Of a stretch of 64,000 bases of DNA, positions 8,517-16,671 are shown piece after piece. Source of the stretch: Planosporangium thailandense (GTDB taxonomy: Bacteria > Actinomycetota > Actinomycetes > Mycobacteriales > Micromonosporaceae); NCBI RefSeq assembly GCF_011947195.1, contig NZ_JAATVY010000018.1:87221-151220 (forward strand), written 5' to 3'. A program made the position numbers and the translations under genes. The notes under the pieces are model-generated. The model made no database searches. It was given only the letters and a program-made list of their open reading frames with translations, and was not told the origin of the DNA. Numbering within the stretch: the stretch's first letter is position 1; each line of letters opens with the position of its first letter.

Positions 8517-8909
8517 GTGGCCATTTCCCTTGATCACACCATCGTGCCGGCTACCGACAAGCAGAAATCGGCTCAGTTCCTGGCCACGATCCTCGGCCTC
8601 GAGGCGTCGCCGCAGTGGGGCCCGTTCGTGCCGGTACGTGTCGGGCGGCTCGCCCTGGACTACGCGGACACCCAGCTTCTGGGCGGTTCCGGCGCGCCGG
8701 TCCCCCGACACCACTACGCGTTCCTGGTGAGCGAGCCGGAGTTCGACGAGATCTTCGCCCGTATCCGCGACGCTGGCATCGCCTTCTACGCCGAGCCGCA
8801 CGAGCCCCGGCGGCCAGGCGAGATCAACTACGACCGCGGCGGGCGGACGGTGTACTTCGACGACCCCGACGGTCACGTCATGGAGGTCCTCACGCACTCA
8901 TCCGCGTAA
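8517..8909 (+). CDS. VOC-superfamily protein (glyoxalase/dioxygenase fold)
   Basis: A 130-residue vicinal-oxygen-chelate protein. I prefer the GTG at 8517 because GAAAGGG (8501-8507) lies 9 bases upstream; the ATG at 8508 is too close to that ribosome site. Paired beta-alpha-beta-beta-beta units are visible. Candidate metal ligands are H in SLDHTIVP, H in RHHYAFLV and E in HVMEVL; FDDPDGHVMEVLTH is a canonical VOC ending. Substrate is unknown; relatives include glyoxalase I-like and antibiotic-binding proteins. Confidence 0.88.
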   Translation: MAISLDHTIVPATDKQKSAQFLATILGLEASPQWGPFVPVRVGRLALDYADTQLLGGSGAPVPRHHYAFLVSEPEFDEIFARIRDAGIAFYAEPHEPRRPGEINYDRGGRTVYFDDPDGHVMEVLTHSSA

Positions 8910-8925
8910 CCCGCCACCCTTTCGC

Positions 8926-10107
8926 TCACTGTTCGGCGCAGGTGCCGGGTTCGATGTTCGACGGGCCGGCGGCGTTGTGCGCGACCCAGTCGGCGACCGT
9001 GTCGTTGGCGACCGCGTCGTACAGCGCCTTCGCCTTCGCGTCGTCGGGCATCCTGACACTCTCGTCGCCGACCGTGGTCGGCCCCAGGTTGGGGCTGGTG
9101 AGGAACGTCAGATCGGCGGTGCGGATGTTGCGGAACTGCAGGGCCGCGTCGGCGAGCGAGAAGCCGCTGTCGACCGTCAGCATCGTGGTCACGGACCTCA
9201 GGAAAGCGTCCAGCGCACGCGGGTCGCCCAGCAGGCCGGTACCGGTCGCCTTGTCCAGCAACGCCTTCACGAACTGCTGCTGATGGCATGTCCGCACGGC
9301 GTCGCCGTCGGTGAACTGCTGCCGCTGACGGACGTAGTCGAGCGCTTCGGCGCCGTTCAGGTGGATGGTGCCCTTCTTGAAAGTCCGGTGGTACGGCTCG
9401 CCGATCGAGGTGAACTCCTGCCCGTTGGTGACGTCCACGCCGCCGACGACGTCGGTCACCTTCTTGAACCCCTCGAAGTCGACCATGACCAGATGGTCGA
9501 CGCGCACCCCGGTGTAGCGCTCGACCGTCTGGACGACCAGCGGTAGCCCTCCCCGGGCGAACGCCGTGTTGATCTTCGCCGGGGTGTCGCCGGACCCCGC
9601 GGTGGTCGCGCTCTGCGGGACACTCACGTACAGATCCCGGGGTACCGAGATGAGGTACGCCTTCCGGTGCGCGGCGTCGACATGCATCAAGACGATCACA
9701 TCGGCACGGGTCTCCACCGGCGCCTGCGGCTGCGCCTGCGCCGGACCACCACCGGAGTCGCCGGAGTTACCCGAGTTGTCGGAGCCGCCGGAGTCGCCCG
9801 GGTCGCGTGAATCGGTGCCCAGCAGCAGGAAGTTCTGCGCACCGCCGGGCGCGATGGCCGGGCGCAGGTCGTGAACCTCCCGCAAGACGCCGGTACGTCG
9901 CAGGCCCGAGTCCAACTTCCGGTAGTAGATAAACCCGCCGCCCACGCTCAGGCCCAGGAGCAGCAGCAGCGCCAGACTCGCGGTGAGCGCGATCCGGTGC
10001 CAGCGGGGCCGGCGGCGGCGGTGGTGGAAGGCGATGGCGCCGGCCGGCCGTCGGCGGGGTACCGGAAGTCGACCGTCGCCGCGCTCGGGCGCACCTACCT
10101 GATCCAT
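8926..10107 (-). CDS. LytR-CpsA-Psr (LCP) family cell-wall glycopolymer ligase
   Basis: About 393 residues from the ATG near 10107 (a GTG 12 bases upstream is also open). A basic cytoplasmic tail and one transmembrane helix (about residues 41-60) are followed by an extracytoplasmic LCP domain. FLLLGTDSRD and VIVLMHVDAAHRKAYLISVP carry the conserved Asp/Arg of the pyrophosphate site, and INTAFARGG and YVRQRQQFTDGD are LCP blocks. A Gly/Ser/Asp-rich insertion (GDSGGSDNSGNSGDSGGG) interrupts the domain after DSRD. LCP enzymes attach arabinogalactan or teichoic-type polymers to peptidoglycan. It shares its 5' region with no other gene. Confidence 0.92.
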   Translation of the reverse strand: MDQVGAPERGDGRLPVPRRRPAGAIAFHHRRRRPRWHRIALTASLALLLLLGLSVGGGFIYYRKLDSGLRRTGVLREVHDLRPAIAPGGAQNFLLLGTDSRDPGDSGGSDNSGNSGDSGGGPAQAQPQAPVETRADVIVLMHVDAAHRKAYLISVPRDLYVSVPQSATTAGSGDTPAKINTAFARGGLPLVVQTVERYTGVRVDHLVMVDFEGFKKVTDVVGGVDVTNGQEFTSIGEPYHRTFKKGTIHLNGAEALDYVRQRQQFTDGDAVRTCHQQQFVKALLDKATGTGLLGDPRALDAFLRSVTTMLTVDSGFSLADAALQFRNIRTADLTFLTSPNLGPTTVGDESVRMPDDAKAKALYDAVANDTVADWVAHNAAGPSNIEPGTCAEQ

Positions 10108-10356
10108 CTGCACGCACACCGCTTTCGGAACGGAGGTGGAGTGTGAAGCCGAGCCTAAGCCGGCCCGGAGTTCCCGGCATTTCGATGCATTTCAACTAAG
10201 CGTTCGTCCGGACGGCGGCGCGGTGGTGGGCCCAGAGAATCGGGCGGCAGCTTCCGGGTCTCCGGCGAGCTGCCGTTACCGGGCGGCGTGGCCACGGTGG
10301 TACCGTCGCCGCTGGTGGAGGGCCCCGCAGATCCGTCCGCCGCTGGAGCGTGAGGT

Positions 10357-11316
10357 ATGGACTGGCTTGTCGACCCTCCCACCGCTGGCGCGGCGAGCGC
10401 GCTACGGACGGAGTTGAGTTCGTTCCTGCGCCGGCACGCCGCGGACGCCGCCGAGGTGTCCGACGCCGAAGTGGTCATCGCCGAACTGCTCGCGAACGCG
10501 GTCGAGCACGCCGGCGGGCCGATCTGGGTGAGCCTGGTGTGGACCGAAGCCCTACCCGTGCTCACCGTGCAGGATCTGGGTCCCTCGTTCACCCCGGATC
10601 TGTCCCCGCCTGCCGTCACCAGCCCGCGTGGCCGCGGGCTGTGGCTGGTCTCCCAGTTGGCCAAAGACCTGGCGGTGGAGGCGAAACGCTCCAGGGGCAA
10701 CCGGGTCCAGGCCACCCTGGCGGTGACGCGCCGCAGCGAATCCTCGTTCGACCCGCCCCGACGGCTGATCAACCCGTTGCCGACGCTGGAGGAGGCCGGC
10801 CCCCGCGGGTTCCCACGCGAGTCGTTCCTGCGCGCTCTCGTGGTCGAGCTGTCCCGAGCGGTCACCGACACCCACGGACCGCTGGCCAGCGAGGAAGCCG
10901 TCGCCCGGGTCGGAGCCACCATCGGCGGGCAGATGGAGGACGAGTTCCGTCGCGCCCGGCAGATCACCGGCCGGCTCACGCCGGAACAGATCGCCGACTG
11001 CTACGTACGGCTCAAGGCCGCCATCGACGGCGACTTCTACCCGATCAGCATCTCCGCGGATCGCATCGTGCTCGGTAACCGGCGCTGCCCCTTCGGCGAC
11101 ACCGTCCGCCACTCCCCCGCGCTGTGCCGGATGACCTCCAGCGTCTTCGGCGGGATCGCCGCGCGCAACCGGGGCCAGGCGGTCGTCCTGCTCGACGAGC
11201 GGATCGCCGTGGGCGACCCCGAGTGCAGGGTCACCGTACTTCTGAACCCGGACGCTGGCGACCGTTCCGCCGGTGGGCACCGGTACCGCGCGGACGACCC
11301 CGTCGCCGAGGACTGA
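10357..11316 (+). CDS. RsbW-like ATPase fused to a MetOD1-like output domain
   Basis: A 319-residue two-part protein. Residues 1-120 form a HATPase_c_2 domain of the anti-sigma kinase type, with N-box AELLANAVEHAGG (N47) and glycine box PRGRGLWLV (90-98). Residues 150-300 form a second domain with NRRCPFGD, LCRMTSSVFGGIAARN and VGDPECRVTVLL. Its three cysteines and overall pattern resemble the methanogen output domain (MetOD1), a presumed cofactor or metal sensor. The expected role is partner-switching control of a sigma factor by a signal sensed in the second domain. No adjacent STAS antagonist or sigma gene is present. Confidence 0.75.
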   Translation: MDWLVDPPTAGAASALRTELSSFLRRHAADAAEVSDAEVVIAELLANAVEHAGGPIWVSLVWTEALPVLTVQDLGPSFTPDLSPPAVTSPRGRGLWLVSQLAKDLAVEAKRSRGNRVQATLAVTRRSESSFDPPRRLINPLPTLEEAGPRGFPRESFLRALVVELSRAVTDTHGPLASEEAVARVGATIGGQMEDEFRRARQITGRLTPEQIADCYVRLKAAIDGDFYPISISADRIVLGNRRCPFGDTVRHSPALCRMTSSVFGGIAARNRGQAVVLLDERIAVGDPECRVTVLLNPDAGDRSAGGHRYRADDPVAED

Positions 11317-11388
11317 CCGCGGCGCGCTCTCGGCGCGCAGCGCCCACGATCCCGACGGTGTCTACGCTGCCGAGGCTCCTCCGATCGC

Positions 11389-11679
11389 TCACCGCTCGAA
11401 CCGCCCAAGGTTGCCCTGGCGTGCCCGGTCGATATGCAGCACACTGACCACCCCGGCCGTGCGGACGCGCTCAAGCCAGCTCACGAACACACGCAACGCG
11501 GAGTTGTCGAACCGCTTCACCGCCCAGTCGATCATGCGCTGGTCGTAGGTGCCCAGCTCCACCCCACGCAGCGCGTCCCGGAGCGCCTCATCGCGCTGCG
11601 CGGGGTCGGTGTACGCACCCAGCGGTTCGGTTTCCAGTGGAGTGACAGGGGCGAAGTGTCGCGCCTTCATGCTGGTCAA
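11389..11679 (-). CDS. conserved-looking small protein of unknown function
   Basis: About 96 residues, no family recognised. I place the start at the TTG at 11679, which has AAGGAG about 9 bases upstream; the ATG at 11670 (MKARHFAPVTP) is the alternative. LGAYTDPAQRDEALRDAL, YDQRMIDWAVKRFDNSAL and VSWLERVRTAG predict an all-helical protein with no membrane segment. It ends 73 bases from the convergent ATPase/MetOD1-like gene and faces away from the mini-GntR gene. Function unknown. Confidence 0.6.
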   Translation of the reverse strand: MTSMKARHFAPVTPLETEPLGAYTDPAQRDEALRDALRGVELGTYDQRMIDWAVKRFDNSALRVFVSWLERVRTAGVVSVLHIDRARQGNLGRFER

Positions 11680-11828
11680 TGGATCGGACTCCTTCCCGAT
11701 CAAGGCCCCTGGCCGGCGTCACACCGCTGATCGGGGGCCGCCGATGCCTGCCACTCAACCTAGTGAACTAGGTGACTCATGGCAACTACGTGCGAGACGT
11801 TTACCTGCCGACATGATCGAATCGTTGA

Positions 11829-12050
11829 GTGCCACCTGTACCGCTCAACTACCGCCAAGTTGCCGATGACCTGGCCGCGCGAATCGCGCGCGGCGAGTAC
11901 AAGGTGGGCGAGTTCATCCCGAGCTACCGCGAGCTGGCCGACCTGTACTCGGTGAGCGTATCCACGGCCTCTCGCGCGGTGGCACTGCTACGTGATCGGG
12001 GCGTCGTGATCGGCGCACCTGGCCGGGGCGTCTACGTAGCCCAGCGGTAG
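11829..12050 (+). CDS. mini GntR regulator (DNA-binding domain only)
   Basis: A 73-residue GntR winged helix: LNYRQVADDLAARIARGEY, SYRELADLYSVSVSTASRAV and RDRGVVIGAPGRGVYV cover the whole domain. There is no effector domain. Such single-domain GntR proteins are common near actinomycete mobile elements and small regulatory cassettes. GTG start at 11829. The targets are not evident. Confidence 0.85.
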   Translation: MPPVPLNYRQVADDLAARIARGEYKVGEFIPSYRELADLYSVSVSTASRAVALLRDRGVVIGAPGRGVYVAQR

Positions 12051-12279
12051 AACTGTCGCTCTTGGCGGGATGAGGCGCTGCGAGAACTGCCCGATACTCA
12101 CCCTTGCACGAACCCCAACCGATCACTTGGAGGTCATGCCCGGGAGCACGCGACGTAGCACCGTGAAATGCAGTGTTGGCGTCAACGCGGTCAACGGTGC
12201 TCCCAGGCGCCCGAACCGACGATCAAGGCATCCCGCTCGCAACTTCGTGGACTACCGCGTAGTACGTTCCTGCCGATAG
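12051..12279. other. intergenic stretch without a supported gene
   Basis: About 230 bases between the mini-GntR gene and tRNA-Sec. Open frames here are short and lack family features or a consistent codon bias. It probably holds sequence downstream of selC. Confidence 0.5.
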
Positions 12280-12372
12280 CGGAGGCGGACGGGAATCGAA
12301 CCCGCCTGACCCGGATCCCGGGCCACATCGGTTTTGAAGACCGTGGGGAGCACCAGCTGCCCGAACGCCTCC
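12280..12372 (-). tRNA. selC: tRNA-Sec (UCA anticodon)
   Basis: On the minus strand the RNA begins GGAGGCG and ends CGCCTCC plus a discriminator G, giving a long acceptor stem. The anticodon loop reads CTTCAAA (anticodon UCA). The T-arm GGGTTCGATTCCC is present. The 93-base length and long variable arm (12303-12330) are diagnostic of tRNA-Sec. CCA is not encoded. This is the adaptor for SelA and SelB, whose genes lie 10 kb to the left. Part of the anticodon arm recurs at 17666-17681. Confidence 0.95.
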
Positions 12373-12455
12373 CAGGGCCTCTGACCTGCGAAAACTCTTG
12401 CGGGGAAGAAGCCAATGCCACCGATCGTATCAAGACCAACCGGCGCATGCCCGGT

Positions 12456-12487
12456 GGCTAGTGGATCATCATCCACCGTTCTCCACG
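12456..12487. repeat. 32-bp repeat, copy 1 (partner at 17683-17714)
   Basis: GGCTAGTGGATCATCATCC and the following bases to 12487 are identical to 17683-17714. Inside it GTGGAT and ATCCAC form a short palindrome around CATC. Copy 1 begins 83 bases beyond the 5' end of tRNA-Sec and enters the NlpC/P60 remnant. Confidence 0.9.
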
Positions 12488-12606
12488 CCTACCACGTCGG
12501 CATCTATGCCGGCGACAACCGGGTGTGGCACGCACCGCAGCCGGGTCAAAGATTGGAACGCAGCGTGATCTGGACCGGCGACGTGCGGTCCGGACACGTC
12601 ATCTGA
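12484..12606 (+). pseudogene. C-terminal remnant of an NlpC/P60 cell-wall hydrolase
   Basis: Forty codons ending at 12606 read YHVGIYAGDNRVWHAPQPG and later WTGDVRSGHVI. They match the end of an NlpC/P60 domain, where the histidine of H-V-G-I-Y is catalytic. The upstream cysteine half and signal peptide are missing: homology stops at the 32-bp repeat. The frame can be opened from 12415, but those residues do not resemble the family. A broken gene is most likely. Confidence 0.65.
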
Positions 12607-12615
12607 CGCGAAAGA

Positions 12616-12641
12616 GGGGCCGCCTGCTCGCAAGCGGCCCC
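12616..12641. terminator. GC-rich hairpin between convergent features
   Basis: GGGGCCGC (12616-12623) pairs with GCGGCCCC (12634-12641). It lies between the NlpC/P60 remnant and the end of the LPxTG-like surface-protein gene, and could stop transcription from either side. Confidence 0.5.
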
Positions 12642-12668
12642 CCCCATCGCGTACCGGTGGGACAGTGG

Positions 12669-14492
12669 TCAGGCCGCCGTCACCGGCCGGCGCCGGAGCC
12701 GGTGCGTGATCCGGCCGTCGGTCGCCGCTACCAGGGCCGCGCCGAGCAGCAGCAGCGCGACCGCGGTGACCACGATCGGGGTCGTGGTCCCGCCGGTGAT
12801 CGGTAGGCCAGCGGCGGGGACTGTGACGGCCTTGGTCACGTACCGCACCGTGCCGTCCGGGCCCAGGCCGGCGGCGAGCAGGTGGTGGCTGCCCGCCGGC
12901 AGGCCGGTCGGCAGGGTGACGGTCTTGGTGAAGGTACCGTCGGCGGCGACCGTCGCGGTCCCGAGGTCGACCGGGGTGGAGTAGACCGCGAGCGCCACGG
13001 TGCTGCCCGGCTTGAAGCCGGAGCCGGCGAACGTCACGTGCTCACCGGCGGCGGCGGTGACGCTGCCGGACGGTACCGTCTTGGCGGGCAGTGCGGTCGG
13101 CACCCGCGGGGTTCCGGTCGGCGGGCTGCTGAGCGCGGCGGTCGCCTCCGGGGAGTCGCCGCCGGGGCCGTGGGCGACCACGTGGACGGTGTAGGTCACG
13201 CCGGCCGCGAGGTCGCTGATGGTGCAGACGGTGCCGGTGACCGTGCCGCGGCACGACCGGGTCGGGTAGTTGTCGGCGGTCGCGGTCACCGTGTAGCCGG
13301 TGACGGCGCCGCCGCCGGTCGGCGCGGTCCACGACACGGCGGCCGTGTTCGCGCCGGGCGTGGCGGTGACCTTCGTCGGCGCGGCGGGCGCGGCCGTTCC
13401 GGTGAGCGTCACGTCGACGGTCTTCGTGGCGGTGGCGCCCATACCCCCCGCTGTCGGGGTGACCGAGACGGTGTAGGTGCCGGCGGTGGTGACGGTGAAC
13501 GTGCACATGTTGGTCCCATTCCCTGCGGCCGCGGGCTGCGCGGCGCAGTCACCGAGCTCGACGTCCTTGCCGTCCGGTCCGGTCGCCTGAATCCAGTACC
13601 AGTGCTCGCCGGCCGAACCCCAGCTGGTCACCCCGGCCGACGTCCACGTCGCCGTCACCTGGCCGGTGCCCGGCTTCGTCGTGAGCGTCAGGTCGTTGGG
13701 GGCGCCGTGCGGCGGGACGAACGTGACCGTCTTCGACGCGGTCGCGTCGCTGGAACCGTACGCCGTCTTCGCGGTGACCAGCACCGTCTCCGTGCCGGAG
13801 CCGACGGGGAACGTGCACCGGTTGAGTGCGGTGCCGGCGGCGGCCGGAATCGGGTGGTAGCCGCAGGAGTCGTCGCGCATGCCGGACGTGTAGTCGCCGT
13901 CGGGCAGCTGCACCTGCACGTCGAACTGGCGGCTGGACTGCGGAGCCAGGCCCCAGGTGACCCCGGTTGACGTCCACGTCACCACGACGTCGTCGTCACC
14001 CGGAGTCTGGGTGACCGTCACGTCGATCGGCTTACCTGTCGGTCCGCCGACCGGCACCGGCGCCGAGGCGAAGTAGCGGCTGGCACCGACCTCGGTGACC
14101 GGGGTGATCAACACGTAGTAGACGCCGTAGCCGTGCGGGGTGAACGTGCAGCTGCCGCCACCGGAGGCGCTGGCGGTGATGGTGCCCTGACAGGTGTTCG
14201 GCCCCGGCGATGTGGGGGTCGGGCTGCCCATCCCCAGCTTGTACTGGTGTGTGGTGCCGGTTCCCCAGGTCACCCCGGCCGACGTCCAGGTGACCGTGGC
14301 TGTCCCGGCGACCCGGTCCTGGGACACCCGAACGTCGGTCGGGTAGCCGGACGGCACGGTTGCGGCGGCCGCGACACCAGCGGTCACGGCAGTCAGGCCG
14401 GTCACCGCGGCGATCGCCATCAGAACGCCCGCCGTGAGCCGGGCCAAGCGTGGCGCCAAGGTCCGCCGGTGGGACGTGATCGTTTGATGCAC
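12669..14492 (-). CDS. secreted multi-domain surface protein with LPxTG-like sorting signal
   Basis: About 607 residues from the GTG at 14492, chosen because GGGAG lies 5 bases upstream; an ATG at 14504 and longer frames exist. A signal peptide ends near VAAAATVPSG. Three Ig-like repeats of about 110 residues share VTWTSAGVT/TWTSTGVT, a Cys pair and a C-x-FT-x end. A fibronectin-III-like domain (AAVSWTAPTGGGAVTGYTV) and a final beta domain follow. The C-terminus has LPITGG, a hydrophobic helix and RRRP, which is a sortase signal. It is probably anchored to peptidoglycan and exposed. No sortase gene is nearby. Confidence 0.85.
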   Translation of the reverse strand: MHQTITSHRRTLAPRLARLTAGVLMAIAAVTGLTAVTAGVAAAATVPSGYPTDVRVSQDRVAGTATVTWTSAGVTWGTGTTHQYKLGMGSPTPTSPGPNTCQGTITASASGGGSCTFTPHGYGVYYVLITPVTEVGASRYFASAPVPVGGPTGKPIDVTVTQTPGDDDVVVTWTSTGVTWGLAPQSSRQFDVQVQLPDGDYTSGMRDDSCGYHPIPAAAGTALNRCTFPVGSGTETVLVTAKTAYGSSDATASKTVTFVPPHGAPNDLTLTTKPGTGQVTATWTSAGVTSWGSAGEHWYWIQATGPDGKDVELGDCAAQPAAAGNGTNMCTFTVTTAGTYTVSVTPTAGGMGATATKTVDVTLTGTAAPAAPTKVTATPGANTAAVSWTAPTGGGAVTGYTVTATADNYPTRSCRGTVTGTVCTISDLAAGVTYTVHVVAHGPGGDSPEATAALSSPPTGTPRVPTALPAKTVPSGSVTAAAGEHVTFAGSGFKPGSTVALAVYSTPVDLGTATVAADGTFTKTVTLPTGLPAGSHHLLAAGLGPDGTVRYVTKAVTVPAAGLPITGGTTTPIVVTAVALLLLGAALVAATDGRITHRLRRRPVTAA

Positions 14493-14504
14493 TACTACTC
14501 CCAT

Positions 14505-15060
14505 TCGTCGACGCGGCACACGCCGCGTTCGGACATCGGCCAATGTCGAGCAAATCAGCAGGGTTTTCCCCGAATCGGCGGAAGCCGTGTCGCAACTTCT
14601 GCGCCGCACGGTGGCGGCAGCCGCCCGTGCGACATTCCCTTCCGTCCGCCTTATCGATTCGGATGAGGCCAGCGGCCAGCGGCCAGCGCAATCGCACGTC
14701 GGCGGGTCGGGCCTACCGCGGGATCCATTGGGTGGCGTCGTCCCAAGTCGATGCCACGGCCGGGGTAGGTCAGACAAAGGCTAATCTTCCGCACGCAACC
14801 CCCGAGCGACCCAGTTCCGGCCGGCTATCTGCTCGCCACCGGGGCGCATGAAGTCACGATCATCAACCGACCGGCCGATGTGCCGCCTGTAAATACTCAA
14901 GAAGTCTGATCGAACGCGCCTGAGCCCGTCTCCGGCGCGGCAGGGACCCCTCACCACTCTCACACCGTCACGACCGCAGAACTGACTGCAATCCACGAGC
15001 GCGGCGCACTGTCAGCGGCCGGCACCACAAGCGATACCGACAGGTCGGTTCCCGCGTGGC
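14505..15060. other. long divergent intergenic region
   Basis: About 560 bases between two divergently transcribed exported-protein genes. No frame has convincing coding bias or a recognised domain. It presumably holds both promoters. Local GC is lower than in genes around 14880-14900 (GTAAATACTCAAGAAG). Confidence 0.5.
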
Positions 15061-15081
15061 CCACAGGAGAAGGAGACATCA

Positions 15082-16194
15082 GTGAAGCGTCTGGCCCTCG
15101 GTACCGCGATGGCGCTGACCGGCGCCTTGGCCGTACCCGCGACGGCAGCCGCCCACCCGTCCGACAACCGCCCGCGGGTGGACGTGATCGCGCGCGGCCT
15201 GAACAACCCACGCGGGGTCACCATCGCCGACGACCGCATCCTCGTGGCCGAGGCGGGCACGGGCGGGAACAGCGAGTTCTGCATAGCCAACCCGGAGCAG
15301 CCTGGAGAGAAGTCCTGTCTGGGCAACACCGGCTCGGTGACCGCGGTGGAGAAGGGGAAGCAGCGGCGCATCATCACCGGGCTGCCCTCGCTCGCCGGCG
15401 CCGACGGCTCCGCCGCGGTCGGCCTGACCGGTGTCGCCGCCGGCCCGGACGGGCTGATCGGCGTCATCGGGCTCGGCGGTCACCCCGACGCGCGGGCCGG
15501 CCTGGGCCCCTCCGGCAAGCTGTTCGCGTCGCTGGTGGCGTTGAGCCCCAACCGGGCGCCCAAGCAACTGGCCGATCTCGGCGCGTACGAGAAGGCCAAC
15601 AACCCCGACAGCGCCGACCCCGGCAGCTCGGTCGACACCAACCCGTACTCGCTGGTGAGCACCTCGCGCGGGACGGTGGTCACCGACGCCGGCGGCAACG
15701 ACGTGCTCAACGTCGACCGCTGGGGCAACGTCTCGACGCTCGCGGTCCTGCACGCCCAGTTCGTGCCCAGCCCGTTCGGCGGCCAGATGCCGATGCAGGC
15801 GGTGCCGACCAGCGTGGCGCGCGGCGCGGACGGCAGCTACTACGTCGGCCAGCTGACGGGCTTCCCGTTCCCGGTCGGCGGCGCCAAGGTGTACAGGGTG
15901 CGGCCGGGCCACGATCCGGAGGTGGTAGCCGATGGGTTCACCAACATCGTCGGTGTCGCGGCGGACAAGAAGGGCCGGCTCTACGTACTCGAGATCATGA
16001 AGAACGGCCTGTTCCCCGGCACGGACCCGACCGGCGCTCTGTACCGGATCGACCGGAACGGGCAGCGGACCGAACTGGCCGCCGGCCAGCTGATCGCGCC
16101 GGGCGGTGTCGCTGTTGACGACGACGGCACCGTGTACGTGTCCAACAAGTCGATCTTCGCCGGCGGTGGGGAACTGCTCCGGATCCGAGGCTGA
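15082..16194 (+). CDS. secreted ScyD/ScyE-family beta-propeller protein
   Basis: A 370-residue exported protein from the GTG at 15082, with a strong AGGAGAAGGAG ribosome site just upstream. The signal peptide ends at about residue 24 (TAAAHPSD). Repeated blades are visible: GLNNPRGVTIADDRILVAE, GLTGVAAGPDGLIGVIG, SVARGADGSYYVGQLTG, IVGVAADKKGRLYVLE and LIAPGGVAVDDDGTVYVSN. Two cysteines in SEFCIANPEQPGEKSCLG suggest a disulfide. The ScyD/ScyE name comes from cyanobacterial scytonemin clusters; in actinomycetes the role is unknown. It is monocistronic, with a strong terminator behind it. Confidence 0.88.
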   Translation: MKRLALGTAMALTGALAVPATAAAHPSDNRPRVDVIARGLNNPRGVTIADDRILVAEAGTGGNSEFCIANPEQPGEKSCLGNTGSVTAVEKGKQRRIITGLPSLAGADGSAAVGLTGVAAGPDGLIGVIGLGGHPDARAGLGPSGKLFASLVALSPNRAPKQLADLGAYEKANNPDSADPGSSVDTNPYSLVSTSRGTVVTDAGGNDVLNVDRWGNVSTLAVLHAQFVPSPFGGQMPMQAVPTSVARGADGSYYVGQLTGFPFPVGGAKVYRVRPGHDPEVVADGFTNIVGVAADKKGRLYVLEIMKNGLFPGTDPTGALYRIDRNGQRTELAAGQLIAPGGVAVDDDGTVYVSNKSIFAGGGELLRIRG

Positions 16195-16211
16195 AGCAGC
16201 AAGAAACGCAG

Positions 16212-16251
16212 AGAGCGGGGCTCCGGTCGTCCGGAGCCCCGCTCTTGTTTT
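16212..16251 (+). terminator. strong intrinsic terminator
   Basis: AGAGCGGGGCTCCGG (16212-16226) and CCGGAGCCCCGCTCT (16231-16245) form a perfect 15-bp stem with a TCGT loop, followed by TGTTTT. It closes the ScyD/ScyE-like transcript. Confidence 0.93.
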
Positions 16252-16278
16252 GTCCGGTCGGTCGGCTCAACTCCATAG

Positions 16279-16538
16279 GCCAGCTTGACCAGGCCGCGGC
16301 CGCCGGGCGCGGCGCGGACCTGCGTCCCATGGCCGACAACCTGCGCCACACGGTCGGCATGCTGGTCCGGGAGGGCGCCAGCCAGCCCGGAGTCTCCTCG
16401 TCGCTGTACACCGACGGCAGCATGAGCCGCCGCCGCGACCGGACCTCGACCGGAGAGCTGGTCCCGGTCAGCAACGTCCGCATCCGCACCCGCATCCGTC
16501 CTCAGGACAGGTGCACCTCTCCGTCGGACGGTAGCTGA
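16279..16538 (+). pseudogene. orphan coding-like fragment, truncated at its 5' end
   Basis: The plus frame ending at 16538 has strong actinomycete codon bias (third positions nearly all G/C) from about 16279. It reads LRPMADNLRHTVGMLVREG and SLYTDGSMSRRRDRTSTGEL. No start codon with a ribosome site precedes the biased region, and the open frame begins inside the terminator stem. I recognise no family. It looks like the 3' part of a gene whose beginning was lost, but a short intact gene is possible. Confidence 0.35.
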
Positions 16539-16671
16539 CGGTTGGGTGCGGCAGCGCCACGCACGGCTGTAGTTCCGCTGCTCACTGGGTTGCAGAAGGG
16601 CAGCCGCTTCCGTGACACGCCCATAAGCCGATAACATAGACAAAAGCGAATGCTTTGCGTCAGCCTCTCGG

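Noticed and set aside
12070..12279. Small plus-strand frame between the mini-GntR gene and tRNA-Sec
   Set aside because: No ribosome site and composition unlike a real protein; treated as intergenic.
14820..14910. Short plus-strand frame suggesting a truncated enzyme
   Set aside because: About 25 residues without codon bias, start or recognisable motif.
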